Source: Olsenella sp.
GTDB taxonomy: Bacteria > Actinomycetota > Coriobacteriia > Coriobacteriales > Atopobiaceae
Length of the DNA: 64,000 bases
Assembly (NCBI GenBank): GCA_022648325.1
Contig: JALCMG010000005.1
Span: 1-64,000, forward strand
Direction: 5' to 3'
In this document: in pieces, positions 24,625 through 34,672 of the stretch
Layout: each line of letters starts with the position of its first letter
Numbering within the stretch: position 1 is the stretch's first letter
Notes under the pieces: generated by a model
What the model saw: only the letters and a program-made list of their open reading frames with translations
What the model was told of the DNA's origin: nothing
Databases searched by the model: none
Program-made: the position numbers and the translations under genes

Positions 24625-24699
24625 GAGGGGTTCCTTTCTGTTGGAAGAAATGATGAGAGTGGTGGTAGGGGTGCTGCCGAGAAGCGCAACGCGTTCCTG

Positions 24700-25363
24700 C
24701 TAGCGGTGGTCGATCTTCTTGGCGATGGCGTCGCAGGTGCTCTGGATCACCTGCACGAGGATGACGATGAGTACGAGCGTGGCGATCATGACCTCGTCCT
24801 GGTAGCGGTAGTAGCCGTAACGGATGGCGATGTCGCCCAGGCCGCCCGCGCCAACCGCGCCAGCGATGGCTGTGTAGCCCAGAACCGCGATGAGCGTGAT
24901 TGAGATGCCGCGGACAATGGAGGGCAGGGCCTCGGGGAGCAGGGCAGAGACCACGATGCGCGGGATTGACGCCCCGCAGGCCTCGGCGGCCTCGATGGCG
25001 TCGCGCGGGACCTCGGCCAGGGACTGCTCGACCATGCGCGCCACAAACGGCGTGGTAGAGAGCACCAGGGGAGGAATCACGCCCTGCACGCCGGTGGTGG
25101 TGCTCACCAGGGCGCGCGTGACCGGGAACATCGAGACCAGAAGGATGATGAACGGGATGGAGCGCCCGATGTTCACCACCCAGCCCAGCACGGCGTTCAG
25201 GGTGCGCATGGGGTGAAGCCCGCGCGGTGCGGTGACGCAGAGAACGACGCCCAGGAAGATGCCAATGAGGTACGAGAAGGCCGTCGACACGAAGAGCATG
25301 ACCAGCGTGTCGGCAAGTCCCTCGCCAAGAAGCGAGCCGTACTGGGCAAAGAAGGACGCGAGG

Positions 25364-25371
<8 letters not shown>
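24700..25371 (-). CDS. metI: methionine ABC transporter permease
   Basis: A 223-residue permease with about five transmembrane helices. The cytoplasmic coupling loop is EAAEACGASIPRIVVSALLPEALPSI, the EAA motif of importers, and the region GRSIPFIILLVSMFPVTRALV is characteristic of MetI. AAAGGAGAG precedes ATG, which overlaps the end of metN by eight bases, so translation is coupled. It forms the membrane channel of the MetNIQ importer. Confidence 0.92.
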
Positions 25372-26110
<739 letters not shown>

Positions 26111-26230
26111 AACGTGCGCTCCGCTCGATGCCGCCTGCTGGTAAGGTGCACGGCCCTGTGCAAAAGCCGCGCTGGTAAGACGCCCGGTCCCTCCGCGCTG
26201 GCGGCCCGTGCCGGGTGATGCGGCAGGCTG

Positions 26231-26308
26231 CTAGCGACGAGGGTGCCCGGGCTTGGGCATCTGCTGGCGCATGAGCGCAGAGGTGTATGTGCTGCTCGTC
26301 GTGTTCAT
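26231..26308 (-). CDS. possible leader peptide of the methionine operon
   Basis: A 25-residue minus-strand ORF, starting MNTTSSTYTSALM and ending RQQMPKPGHPRR, lies 120 bases upstream of metN. Its ATG falls about where transcription would begin from the promoter at 26317-26345, so it could be translated from a leaderless mRNA, as is frequent in actinobacteria. It contains three methionines. The downstream leader has several short GC-rich stems and a repeated TTACCAGC. Translation-coupled control of metNIQ is a hypothesis. Confidence 0.3.
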   Translation of the reverse strand: MNTTSSTYTSALMRQQMPKPGHPRR

Positions 26309-26316
26309 GATCCAAC

Positions 26317-26345
26317 ACTGTAGCTAGCGTCTGGCTGAATCTCAA
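26317..26345 (-). promoter_or_regulatory. promoter of the metNIQ operon
   Basis: On the minus strand, TTGAGA (26340-26345) and TACAGT (26317-26322) are separated by exactly 17 bases. Predicted start of transcription is near 26310. I searched the leader 26111-26310 for a SAM-I riboswitch and did not find its conserved core. Confidence 0.6.
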
Positions 26346-26399
26346 ATCGTTATTCGCGTTGACTAGCTATCGTTCTGGGTGATAGCTGTGGACGAGCGC

Positions 26400-27800
26400 C
26401 TATGCGCGTTCTGGGATCACCACGTCTACGCAGAAGGTCGTCCCGTTTGCCGAGAAGGCAAGTGTGCCGCCGTAGCGCTCGACGATTGCCTTCATGGAGC
26501 GCGTCCCAAAGCCGTGGTTGAGCGGGTCTCCCTTGGTGCTTGCGGGCAGGCCGTCCTTGAAGCTTGTCGCGCTGGCAGACGGGGCGTAGTAGTTCTCGAC
26601 GTGAATGGTGACCACCCCCGCGCGCTTGCGAACGATAAGCGAGACAGACCTTCTCGTCTTGTCATCCACGTGTTCCACGGCTTCGATGGCGTTGTCGAGC
26701 GCGTTGCCAAAGAGGGCATAGAGGTCGGCGGGCACCATGAAGCCCAGCGACTCGCCGTCTGCCACGCAGGTGAGCGTGACGCCGCGGCCCTCGCAGAGGA
26801 GGCTCTTCTCGGTGAGGATGGTGTCCAGGGCGTCGTTGTCGGTGCGAACCTTGGAGTCATAGACGTTGATATCGCGTGCGACGCTCTCGAGCACCGCCTT
26901 GTCTACGACCTTCTCGCCCGCCGCAAGCGAGCGAATCTGGTGGCGTAGGTCATGGCATTTGATGTTGATTGCCTCGATGTTCTCGCGCGAGAGCTGGTAC
27001 TGGCGTTCCCGCTCTGCCAGGAGGCGCTCGGTGGCCGCCTTCTCGGAGGAGAGTTGGCGCACCACGATCAGCTCTACCTCGGCGATGATCACAAAGATGC
27101 AGATGAGTGCATGGAATGCGCGCATGCACAGCGTCACGGGCAGCGCTAGGTTTCCGGTCACCACGTACTTGAGGATGAGGTCGAACTCGATGATGCCAAA
27201 GACCACCACCACGACCATAGCAAGCATGGCGGGGTTGCCGCGCCCCTCGAGCCCCTTTGGGTCGATGCGCCTAATAAAGAGCAGGTAGGCTATGGCATAG
27301 ACTGCAGCGCAGCTAATGGCGGTAAGCCAAGCGTTTCCGCCTGTCACGATGCCCGGTACTCCTGTGGCGTCAAGGATGAGCCCTACAGTCTCTCCGATGC
27401 TGCTGGCCAGGTTTTGGAGCGCGTAGCCTGCGGTGGCGCAGAAGGTTGCCGCCCAAGGGCTCATCTCGAAGCAGGCGAGAAGCAACGGGACGGTGACAAG
27501 GAGAAATGCGGTGCAGGTAACGAGCCCTCCGATGATGCCCAGCGAAAGCGGATAGCTGGCATCGATGCTGAGGACAACCAAAGAGCCGTCGTCAGTACTT
27601 CTGGTTCCTGCGAGGAAAGATGTAATAAGTTCAGCGGCAAAAAGTAGCGCGCCAGCTGCGATTGCCCTTGCTATGGGATGCTGCCTGGTGGGCTGTCCGT
27701 GGGCGAACAGGCACGCCGCAATTAGGACCTCGGCAAACAGCGCAGAGCCGCCTTCAGCGTATTTCAGCCCCAATGCAAGCGCTTCAGCGCCAGGCATCAT
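26400..27800 (-). CDS. GHKL-type sensor histidine kinase
   Basis: A 466-residue sensor with about six N-terminal transmembrane segments (to about residue 215). A short coiled stretch follows, then the phosphoacceptor motif KCHDLRHQI with the acceptor His, typical of AgrC/peptide-pheromone type kinases. The ATPase (HATPase_c_5) has N-boxes in NALDNAIEAVEH and a glycine box in GFGTRSMKAIVERYGG. It overlaps the response-regulator gene by four bases (ATGA). No cognate signal peptide gene is obvious. The target is unknown; the divergently transcribed GH3 gene is a candidate. Confidence 0.87.
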   Translation of the reverse strand: MMPGAEALALGLKYAEGGSALFAEVLIAACLFAHGQPTRQHPIARAIAAGALLFAAELITSFLAGTRSTDDGSLVVLSIDASYPLSLGIIGGLVTCTAFLLVTVPLLLACFEMSPWAATFCATAGYALQNLASSIGETVGLILDATGVPGIVTGGNAWLTAISCAAVYAIAYLLFIRRIDPKGLEGRGNPAMLAMVVVVVFGIIEFDLILKYVVTGNLALPVTLCMRAFHALICIFVIIAEVELIVVRQLSSEKAATERLLAERERQYQLSRENIEAINIKCHDLRHQIRSLAAGEKVVDKAVLESVARDINVYDSKVRTDNDALDTILTEKSLLCEGRGVTLTCVADGESLGFMVPADLYALFGNALDNAIEAVEHVDDKTRRSVSLIVRKRAGVVTIHVENYYAPSASATSFKDGLPASTKGDPLNHGFGTRSMKAIVERYGGTLAFSANGTTFCVDVVIPERA

Positions 27801-28513
27801 ATGGTGCCCCCAAAGTAGCGCGCAAGCGTCTCGAGGCAGGGTTTCTTGCGCGAGCGGCTAAAGAAGAGCTGGGTGCCATCGTCCAAACGCACGGAATCGC
27901 TGAGCACTGTGGTTACGTGCGCCATGTTGGCGAGACACCCCTGGCTCACGGTGATGAAGAGGTCCTGCGGGAGTTCTTCTCGCGCACCGCTAATGCTGCC
28001 GCGCCGGCGAAGAGGCTGGTCGAAGCCGGGCACATGGTAGAGAAGGTCGTGTTTAGCCAGCTCGACGTGCGTGATGTCGTTCACGTTGATAACGCGCGTG
28101 CCGCTGGCGGTGGGCAGCGCCATGGCGTGCGCTGCATTCTTCTCCATTACGCGCATCGCGCGCCCCATTCGCATGGCAAAGTCGCCGTAACTCACCGGCT
28201 TGACCATGAAGTCCAACGCGTCCACCTGGTATCCCTTTACAGCGTACTGTGCGAGGTTGGTCACAAAGATGAGCGGCGTGGAGGCATTCTCCTCGCGCAG
28301 CAGCTGGGCGGCCTCCATGCCGTTGATACCGGGAAGATCGATGTCCATGAAGATGAGGTCTACGGCTCCAGCCTCCGAGAGATCAAAGGCCGTTGCCAGA
28401 CGCGTCACCAGGAAGCGGATGCCCTGCTCGGCACCAAAGCGCTCGAGGTGCTCAGAAAGCGTGCTGGCCGCCTGGTCGTCGTCTTCGACCATGAGCACTT
28501 TGTACGTGGTCAA
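27797..28513 (-). CDS. LytTR-family response regulator
   Basis: A 238-residue regulator. The receiver domain spans about 1-125, with VEDDD at residues 9-13 and the phosphorylated aspartate D57 in FMDID. The LytTR DNA-binding domain spans about 135-238, with VINVNDITHVELAKHDLLYH and the FITVSQGCLANMAHV strand. The start is TTG with GAGGGGGA upstream. It is first in a two-gene operon with the kinase and is divergent from the second GH3 gene across 150 bases, where its binding sites would be expected. Confidence 0.9.
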   Translation of the reverse strand: MTTYKVLMVEDDDQAASTLSEHLERFGAEQGIRFLVTRLATAFDLSEAGAVDLIFMDIDLPGINGMEAAQLLREENASTPLIFVTNLAQYAVKGYQVDALDFMVKPVSYGDFAMRMGRAMRVMEKNAAHAMALPTASGTRVINVNDITHVELAKHDLLYHVPGFDQPLRRRGSISGAREELPQDLFITVSQGCLANMAHVTTVLSDSVRLDDGTQLFFSRSRKKPCLETLARYFGGTI

Positions 28514-28663
28514 CGGGCGTCCCCCTCTTATCCCAAATCTGTCCTGCGGGTGACGGATTTGGTCACCCTTTGACTTTCCTCAGCTTAGCTGAACTACCTT
28601 GCCCTTTGGCTTTGGATTAGGGCGGGAGATGTGGCTCGTCCGTGGTAGCGGCGGAGGGAAGAG

Positions 28664-31600
28664 ATGGGAAAGAAGAAGGCCGGGGGAAACGCCGGCGGCG
28701 TGCGCACCGTAAGCCGTGCCTGCAAGGTGGGGAGGGTCATCAAGACCATCCTCAAGTCCGTGCTGGTTGTGGTGCTCGCGGTGGCGATGGTGGGCGTGAA
28801 TATCATGCTACCCAACAGCATGATTGCCCGGATGGTCAACAACATTGCAGGATACCAGCAGTCCTGGGATAACTCCAAGACGAACACCGCAGGGCTTGAC
28901 CTGGACTACTACAAGGCGGATTACGACAAGGACAGCATTGGCGATGCGGAGAAGCAACTTGACCGCCAGATTGCCAACGAGGGATACGTGCTGCTCAAGA
29001 ACGATGATGACACGATGCCGTTTGAGCAGGGTACCACGTTCAGCTTCTTCGGCGAGTCCGTCAAGAACCTCACCGCAACCCAGAGCGTCCTCACACAGTT
29101 TACCGGTGCCAACGGTAACTCGAACCAGCTCAAGGACTCTTTTGAGAGCCGTGGGCTTGGGGTGAACCAGACCCTCATGGACTTCTACACCAAGGGTGCG
29201 GGCAGCAAGTACACCATGGGCGCCGGTTCGATCAACTTTGGCGCAGCCGAGGACTTCCGCATCAATGAGTGCCCGCTCAGCGAGCTTGAGTCCGCCGATG
29301 GGGTGCTCGATTCTACGAAGGGCACCGTGCCCGTGTTTGTGATGCGCCGCGTTGCGGGCGAGGGACGCGACATGCCGCGTTCCATGTACAACCACGCCAC
29401 AAGTGCGGAGGATAAGGCAAAGACCTATCTCGAGCCCGACTCTACCGAGCTAGAGATCCTTCAGTACATCAATGACAACTTCGATAATGGCGTGGTGATT
29501 CTCAACACCGCCTCGGCGCTGAACCTGGGTTGGCTCGAGCAGTTCCCAAACATTAAGAGCGTCCTGTTCGTCCCGTCGACAGGCAGGTATGGCACCGATT
29601 CTCTGGCGGACATCTTTGCCGGCGAGGTCAGCCCCTCTGGCAAGACCGTCGACACTTTCGAGGCTAACTCGCTCAACTCTCCGGCTGTCCAGAACTATGG
29701 CGACCATCAGTACATCGATGGCGATGGAAATCTCACCGGATATGCGTACGTCTCGTATGCCGAAGGCATCTATGTTGGCTATCGCTACTACGAGACCCGA
29801 TACGAGGATGCGGTCCTTGGCCAGGGCAATGCTGGCGACTTTGACTACGACAGCGAGGTCGTGTACCCGTTTGGCTACGGTCTGAGCTACACCACCTTTG
29901 ACTGGAGCAACTATCGGGCCAGCTGGGATGGCACCACGTGCACCGTGTCTGCAGACGTCACCAATACGGGTGATGTCGCGGGCAAAGACGTTGTTGAGGT
30001 CTATGCGCAGAGCCCCTACACCGACTACGACCGCGCGAATGGGGTCGAGAAGAGCGCTGTCCAGCTGGTGAACTATGGAAAGACAAAGCTGCTTGAGCCT
30101 GGCGAGACGCAGACGGTTTCCGTCACGTTTGACCAGGACATGCTCAAGGCCTATGACGCCAACGGAGCCAAGACGTACATCCTGGATGCTGGCACCTACT
30201 ACGTTACCGCTGCTCACGATTCCCTTGACGCAGTGAACAACGTGCTTGCCGCCAAAGGTGCAAACGTGGCGGGCGACGCCTCTCGCGTGAGTGCCTACGT
30301 TCCGAGCAACATGGATGTCGACGCCACCACCTATGCTACCGATGCAAAGAGCGGCGCCGAGATAACGAACCTCTTCGACGACGCCAAGGGCGACATCACC
30401 TATCTCACCCGTGCGGACTGGGAGGGCACCTTCCCCCAGCATGATGGAACGCCGTTGAAGGGCAATGTGTCCAGCTGGGGTGCAGAGATCAACGCCGTGG
30501 ACGAGAACGGCAATCCCGTCTCGTACGCGTGGGGAAAGGCTGCCAGCCCCGAGCTGATTGATCGCCTCAGAGGTCTTGACTCCGGCAACCCCGTGAGCGA
30601 TGCATCAATTTCCGACACTCCGGTCTATGGCCAAGACAACGGTCTTTCGCTCATCGACCTGCGTGGCAAGGACTACAACGACCCGATGTGGGACCAGCTG
30701 CTTGACCAGCTTTCCGCCGAGGACTATCGCGAGCTTGTCGGCCATTCCGGATATGGCTCCAACTTCATCCAGTCTGTTGGAAAGCCGTTCAACATCGATG
30801 CCGATACCGCAGCCGGCCTGATCTACGGCGGTACAGGGATGATGTTCTGCTCGCCAGTCGTGATGGCCCAGACCTGGAACCAGGAGCTTGCTTCGGCATA
30901 CGGCACGATGATTGGCAACGAGGCAAACATCGGTGGGGCTACTGGGTGGTACGCGCCCTCGATGAACATCCACCGCACACCCTTCACCGGTCGCAACGGC
31001 GAGTACTACTCCGAGGACCCCGTTATCAGCGGAACCGTTGCGTCGCTTGAGATCAAGGGTGCTGCCGAGAAGGGCGTCTACTCCACCATCAAGCACTTTG
31101 CCCTTAACGACCAGGAGAACCACCGTGGTGACGGTGGCATTGAGCAGGGATGCGCTACATGGTCAAACGAGCAGGCAATCCGAGAGATCTACGTCAAGCC
31201 CTTTGACATCTGCATGCACGTGGGCACTGTCGACGAGAACTACGTTGAGCAGGGCGCGGATGGCTCCTACTCCATGGCAACGACTAAGGTTGACGCTTGC
31301 CAGGCAATCATGAGCGCCTTCAACCGCGTGGGCGCCACGTGGGCCGGCGGAAATTACGCCCTGCTGACCAACCTGGCTCGCAACGAGTGGGGCTTTAATG
31401 GGTGGATTGTTACCGACTCCGCAAACTCCGCCGCTCCGTATATGGACAACAGCCAGATGATTCGCGCCGGCGGTGACTCGCGCCTGTGCTCAAACGAGAA
31501 CAACTACCAGTATGACGAGAATAACTCCGCCGAGTATCACTACGCGCGCGAGGCCATTCATCACCTGCTGTACGTTACGGCCAACTCTAAGGCCATGGAA

Positions 31601-31795
31601 GGTGCGATGCCGGGTAGCGTCTATGTGCCTGGCCTCCAGGCGGCCGACAAGGTTCGCATTGGCGTGACCGCCGGTGGCGCTGCGGTGATTGCGCTGGTGT
31701 TCTGGACCGGTTGGCGCAACCACAAGAAGTGCGCGGTCGAGCGGGCTGCAGCGGTGGCGGACGCTACTGCTACGGGCGACGGCGGCGAGAAGTAG
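28664..31795 (+). CDS. second membrane-anchored, permuted GH3 glucosidase
   Basis: A 1043-residue paralogue of the protein at 19897 with the same permuted order. An N-terminal membrane anchor (VIKTILKSVLVVVLAVAMVG, about 25-45) comes first, then the GH3 C-type domain (ANEGYVLLKNDDDTMPF) and a fibronectin-like domain (FPFGY-like YPFGYGLSYTTFDW, NTGDVAGKDVVEVYAQ). The catalytic barrel follows with WYAPSMNIHRTPFTGRNGEYY, IKHFALNDQENHR and nucleophile D918 in IVTDSANS. A C-terminal helix (AAVIALVFWTGW) ends it. GGAGGG precedes ATG. Substrate specificity probably differs from the first copy, since the residues after the nucleophile differ (SANS against FELY). Control by the adjacent LytTR system is plausible. 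Confidence 0.88.
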   Translation: MGKKKAGGNAGGVRTVSRACKVGRVIKTILKSVLVVVLAVAMVGVNIMLPNSMIARMVNNIAGYQQSWDNSKTNTAGLDLDYYKADYDKDSIGDAEKQLDRQIANEGYVLLKNDDDTMPFEQGTTFSFFGESVKNLTATQSVLTQFTGANGNSNQLKDSFESRGLGVNQTLMDFYTKGAGSKYTMGAGSINFGAAEDFRINECPLSELESADGVLDSTKGTVPVFVMRRVAGEGRDMPRSMYNHATSAEDKAKTYLEPDSTELEILQYINDNFDNGVVILNTASALNLGWLEQFPNIKSVLFVPSTGRYGTDSLADIFAGEVSPSGKTVDTFEANSLNSPAVQNYGDHQYIDGDGNLTGYAYVSYAEGIYVGYRYYETRYEDAVLGQGNAGDFDYDSEVVYPFGYGLSYTTFDWSNYRASWDGTTCTVSADVTNTGDVAGKDVVEVYAQSPYTDYDRANGVEKSAVQLVNYGKTKLLEPGETQTVSVTFDQDMLKAYDANGAKTYILDAGTYYVTAAHDSLDAVNNVLAAKGANVAGDASRVSAYVPSNMDVDATTYATDAKSGAEITNLFDDAKGDITYLTRADWEGTFPQHDGTPLKGNVSSWGAEINAVDENGNPVSYAWGKAASPELIDRLRGLDSGNPVSDASISDTPVYGQDNGLSLIDLRGKDYNDPMWDQLLDQLSAEDYRELVGHSGYGSNFIQSVGKPFNIDADTAAGLIYGGTGMMFCSPVVMAQTWNQELASAYGTMIGNEANIGGATGWYAPSMNIHRTPFTGRNGEYYSEDPVISGTVASLEIKGAAEKGVYSTIKHFALNDQENHRGDGGIEQGCATWSNEQAIREIYVKPFDICMHVGTVDENYVEQGADGSYSMATTKVDACQAIMSAFNRVGATWAGGNYALLTNLARNEWGFNGWIVTDSANSAAPYMDNSQMIRAGGDSRLCSNENNYQYDENNSAEYHYAREAIHHLLYVTANSKAMEGAMPGSVYVPGLQAADKVRIGVTAGGAAVIALVFWTGWRNHKKCAVERAAAVADATATGDGGEK

Positions 31796-31824
31796 CTTCG
31801 TGTTGCTCGCGTGACGCTTGGTTT

Positions 31825-31859
31825 GGCGGGCCTGCTCCTCGTGGGCGGGCCCGCCTTTC
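31825..31859 (+). terminator. terminator of the second GH3 gene
   Basis: GGCGGGCC (31825-31832) pairs with GGCCCGCC (31848-31855), followed by TTTCT. Confidence 0.7.
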
Positions 31860-31908
31860 TCGGCATGGCGGGTGTTTCTCATAGCGTTAATAACGAGAGG
31901 AGCCAATC

Positions 31909-32016
31909 ATGCCGGTCGCCGTAAGCACCATCACCCAGTCTGGATAGATCGGCATTCCAAAGAGCATCAGGGATATTCTCGGTGTTGCCCCGCACGATTA
32001 GGTGGCCCTGCGCAGC
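31909..32016 (+). pseudogene. AbrB/MazE-type antitoxin remnant with two amber codons
   Basis: After GAGAGGAG and ATG 31909 the frame reads like a SpoVT/AbrB swapped-hairpin domain: VSTITQSG, then stop TAG at 31945-31947, then IGIPKSIRDILGVAPHD, stop TAG at 31999-32001, then VALRSL. Both amber codons stand where relatives have Gln, so two CAG-to-TAG changes explain them. No toxin gene follows. Past 32016 the frame shows no recognisable domain. Confidence 0.65.
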
Positions 32017-32437
32017 CTTTGGAATACGGTGGCGCAGGCCGCTGAGGCAAGTTGCGGGAAATGGATATCGGCTCTGCAGTCGGCTGCCATGTCAAACGCC
32101 AGCCTAGCTCGTTCTATTTTTGCTCACCATTATTGCACGATTTTCCTGGAAAGTGGTGTATTACCCCAGTTGAGAGAGTGCTTATCAAGAAATTTCGCGC
32201 AATAAATGATAACGAGAAGCCCCTTTCCGACGGGATCCCGTACTAAACGCCTGTTCGGGCGTCAGTTTCTCGCCGGAAGCGCGTTTTTCTCCACGGCGGC
32301 TTCTTGTCGGGAGAGCGGTGCGACACCTTGAACGGCAGCCGTTATCCGCCGCCGTTCAAGGTGACGCCGTGGAGCGCGGCCCATCGCCAACGGCCGCGGG
32401 TATACTGGGAATCTCAGGCAAGAGGCGCGGAGGTCCC
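32017..32437. other. gene-free stretch with hairpins before dnaX
   Basis: No supported gene. A frame open to 32205 has no ribosome site or family. A small stem (ACGCC/GGCGT, 32247-32262) followed by CAGTTT may be a terminator. A perfect 13-bp hairpin (CACCTTGAACGGC at 32324-32336, complement at 32351-32363) lies 74 bases before the dnaX start and may belong to its leader. Confidence 0.45.
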
Positions 32438-34612
32438 ATGGAATCGCTCTACACGAAGTACCGCCCAAAGACGTTCGAAGAGGTTGTCGGCCAGGAGCAC
32501 GTGGTCGAGACCCTCAAACGCGCGGTTCTCGAGGGCAAGGTGAGCCACGCGTACCTCTTCTGCGGCCCGCGCGGCACCGGCAAGACCACAATGGCGCGCA
32601 TCCTGGCCAAGGCCCTCATGTGCCACCGCGGCGCAGGTCACCTGCCCGACGGCACCTGCGAGGAGTGCCAGCTCATCGCAGCCGGCGAGCATCCGGACGT
32701 GCTTGAGCTCGACGCCGCCTCCCGCACGGGTGTCGACAACGTCCGCGATGAGATCATCAGCCGCGTCAACTACGCCCCCGTGCGCGGCAGCTACAAGGTC
32801 TACATCATCGACGAGGTCCACATGCTCACGCCGGCAGCGTTCAACGCGCTGCTCAAGACGCTCGAGGAGCCCCCGAGCCACGTGGTCTTCATCATGTGCA
32901 CCACCGATCCGCAAAAAATCCTGGCTACGATCCTCTCGCGCGTCCAGCGCTTTGACTTCCACGCCATCGGCCCCAACGAGATGCAGGCGCATCTGGCATA
33001 CGTGTGCTCGCAGGAGGGCTTCACCTACGAGGACGCCGCGCTCGAGCTTATCGTGCGCCATGCGCGCGGTGGCATGCGAGACGCGCTTACCTCGCTCGAG
33101 CAGGTCTCGGTCTTTGGCGACGGTGCCATCACGCTCTCTGCCACCCAGGACCTCTTTGGCGAGGCCAACGGTGCCGTTCTGGGCAACGTCACAAAGTCGA
33201 TTGCTGAGAGGGACGTGGCGTCGCTCTTCGAGGAGGTCTCCAAGCTTGCGTCCGAGGGGCGAGACCTCCTGCAGTTTACGCGCGAACTTGCCGCGCGCAT
33301 GCGCGACGTATATGTGACAGCGGTGGTGGGCGACCCGTCTAAGGTGATCGCCGCGTCGCCCGAGGAGCTCGCGAACCTCTCGGCTGAGGCTGCCGCGTTT
33401 GGCTCGACCGACCGCATTGCTCGTGTGCTTTCCATTCTCGGTGAGGCCTCAAGCGAGATGCGCACCGCTACCAACCAGCGCCTTGTTCTTGAGATTGCGC
33501 TTACGAGAATCGCCCGACCGGAGTCGGACCTCACGCTGGAGTCGCTTGCCGAGAGGATCGAGGGCCTCGAGCGACAGGTTGCTGCGCTCTCGACGCCTGG
33601 CCGTGTTGCGGCACCCGTTCCAGCGGCGGCTGCGACGCCAGCTGCTCAGCCGGCAAGCGCACCCGCGCCACGCCCGGTTGTGCCCGAACCCGTTTCGCAG
33701 CCGGCTCCGGCTCCGCGCCCGGCACCCCAACCCGCGCCGGCTCCGACACCGCGCCCGGCGCCCCAGCCCGCGCGTGTCTCGGCCCCCGCGCCGCGCCCGG
33801 CCGCGACACCCGTCGCCGGTGCAGCAGTCACCGACGGCGCCACGTTGCAGCGCAACTGGAAGCGCGTCACAGAGGGCCTCATGTCCAAGTCGGCGTCAAG
33901 GGGTTCTCTGCTCCTTAACTCGAGCATCGTCTCGGATGACGGGTCCAGGCTTACTGTCTCCTTGCCTACGGGCTCGCACTTTGCGGCTCGCATGCTCGAG
34001 CGCGTGGATGTCCGTGAGCTCTACCTGCCCATCGTCGCGAGCGTCTTTGGCACGCGCGAGGTCATCTTCGTGGAGTCGAGCCTTTCGAACCAGGCAATAG
34101 CCCAGTCTGATCTCGCCGCAGCGGCTCCTCGCCCGGCGGCTCCTACACCCAGTCCGGCACCTGCGCCGCAACAGGCCTCTACCTCGTATCCCATGCCCTG
34201 GAATCCCGTCGAACCGGCGACCCAGTCCGCGCCGGCTTCTTCGGCCGCCCCGGGGCCTTCGGTGGTGGAGCAGGTTCCGTACAGCGATGCGGACGCCTCG
34301 GCCTACGAGGAGGACGAGGGCTTTGGCGTGTCCGGGGCTGCCCCAGCGCTTCCGACCGCGCCGGTCCCACAGCCTGCTCCGGCACCGCAGGCGACCCCGG
34401 CTCCGCAACAGGCCCCACAGCCGGCTCCGGCTCCCAAACCCGCGGCAAAGCCAGCCCCACCGGCCACGTCCCCTGCCGACGACGCTCCCGTCCTTACCGA
34501 GGAGTTCGCGAACATCGCAGCGATGCTCGAGGATGCCTTTGGCGGCTCCGTGGTCGTGAAACCGGACGACCCGCGTGCGCCGTCCGCGTCTGACAGCGAG
34601 GGTACCGATTAG
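32438..34612 (+). CDS. dnaX: DNA polymerase III gamma/tau subunit
   Basis: A 724-residue clamp-loader ATPase. It begins MESLYTKYRPKTFEEVVGQ, with Walker A GPRGTGKT at 43-50, zinc-site cysteines near 62, 74 and 77, Walker B IIDEVHM and sensor 1 CTTDP. After about residue 380 comes a long Pro/Ala-rich region (about 395-460 and again 640-685) separating a conserved C-terminal module (NWKRVTEGLMSKSASRGSLL). GGAGG precedes ATG 32438; the longer upstream frame lacks a ribosome site. It is the first gene of the dnaX-ybaB-recR group. I saw no convincing programmed frameshift site. Confidence 0.95.
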   Translation: MESLYTKYRPKTFEEVVGQEHVVETLKRAVLEGKVSHAYLFCGPRGTGKTTMARILAKALMCHRGAGHLPDGTCEECQLIAAGEHPDVLELDAASRTGVDNVRDEIISRVNYAPVRGSYKVYIIDEVHMLTPAAFNALLKTLEEPPSHVVFIMCTTDPQKILATILSRVQRFDFHAIGPNEMQAHLAYVCSQEGFTYEDAALELIVRHARGGMRDALTSLEQVSVFGDGAITLSATQDLFGEANGAVLGNVTKSIAERDVASLFEEVSKLASEGRDLLQFTRELAARMRDVYVTAVVGDPSKVIAASPEELANLSAEAAAFGSTDRIARVLSILGEASSEMRTATNQRLVLEIALTRIARPESDLTLESLAERIEGLERQVAALSTPGRVAAPVPAAAATPAAQPASAPAPRPVVPEPVSQPAPAPRPAPQPAPAPTPRPAPQPARVSAPAPRPAATPVAGAAVTDGATLQRNWKRVTEGLMSKSASRGSLLLNSSIVSDDGSRLTVSLPTGSHFAARMLERVDVRELYLPIVASVFGTREVIFVESSLSNQAIAQSDLAAAAPRPAAPTPSPAPAPQQASTSYPMPWNPVEPATQSAPASSAAPGPSVVEQVPYSDADASAYEEDEGFGVSGAAPALPTAPVPQPAPAPQATPAPQQAPQPAPAPKPAAKPAPPATSPADDAPVLTEEFANIAAMLEDAFGGSVVVKPDDPRAPSASDSEGTD

Positions 34613-34672
34613 CCAACGTCCTTATCAGCTCTATATACAGCACGTTTATCAACGAACAACCAGGAGGAAGAC

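Noticed and set aside
26111-26310. SAM-I riboswitch upstream of metN
   Set aside because: The conserved AGAG...GGAGGGA...GGCAACC core is absent; only short GC-rich stems are seen.
31909-32016. UAG recoding in the AbrB-like gene
   Set aside because: TAG is the ordinary stop codon of most genes in this window, so two point mutations are the simpler explanation.
32911-32920. A run of six A residues in dnaX as a programmed frameshift site
   Set aside because: It lies within the ATPase domain near residue 160, far before the expected gamma/tau branch point, and no stimulatory structure or prompt stop is apparent.
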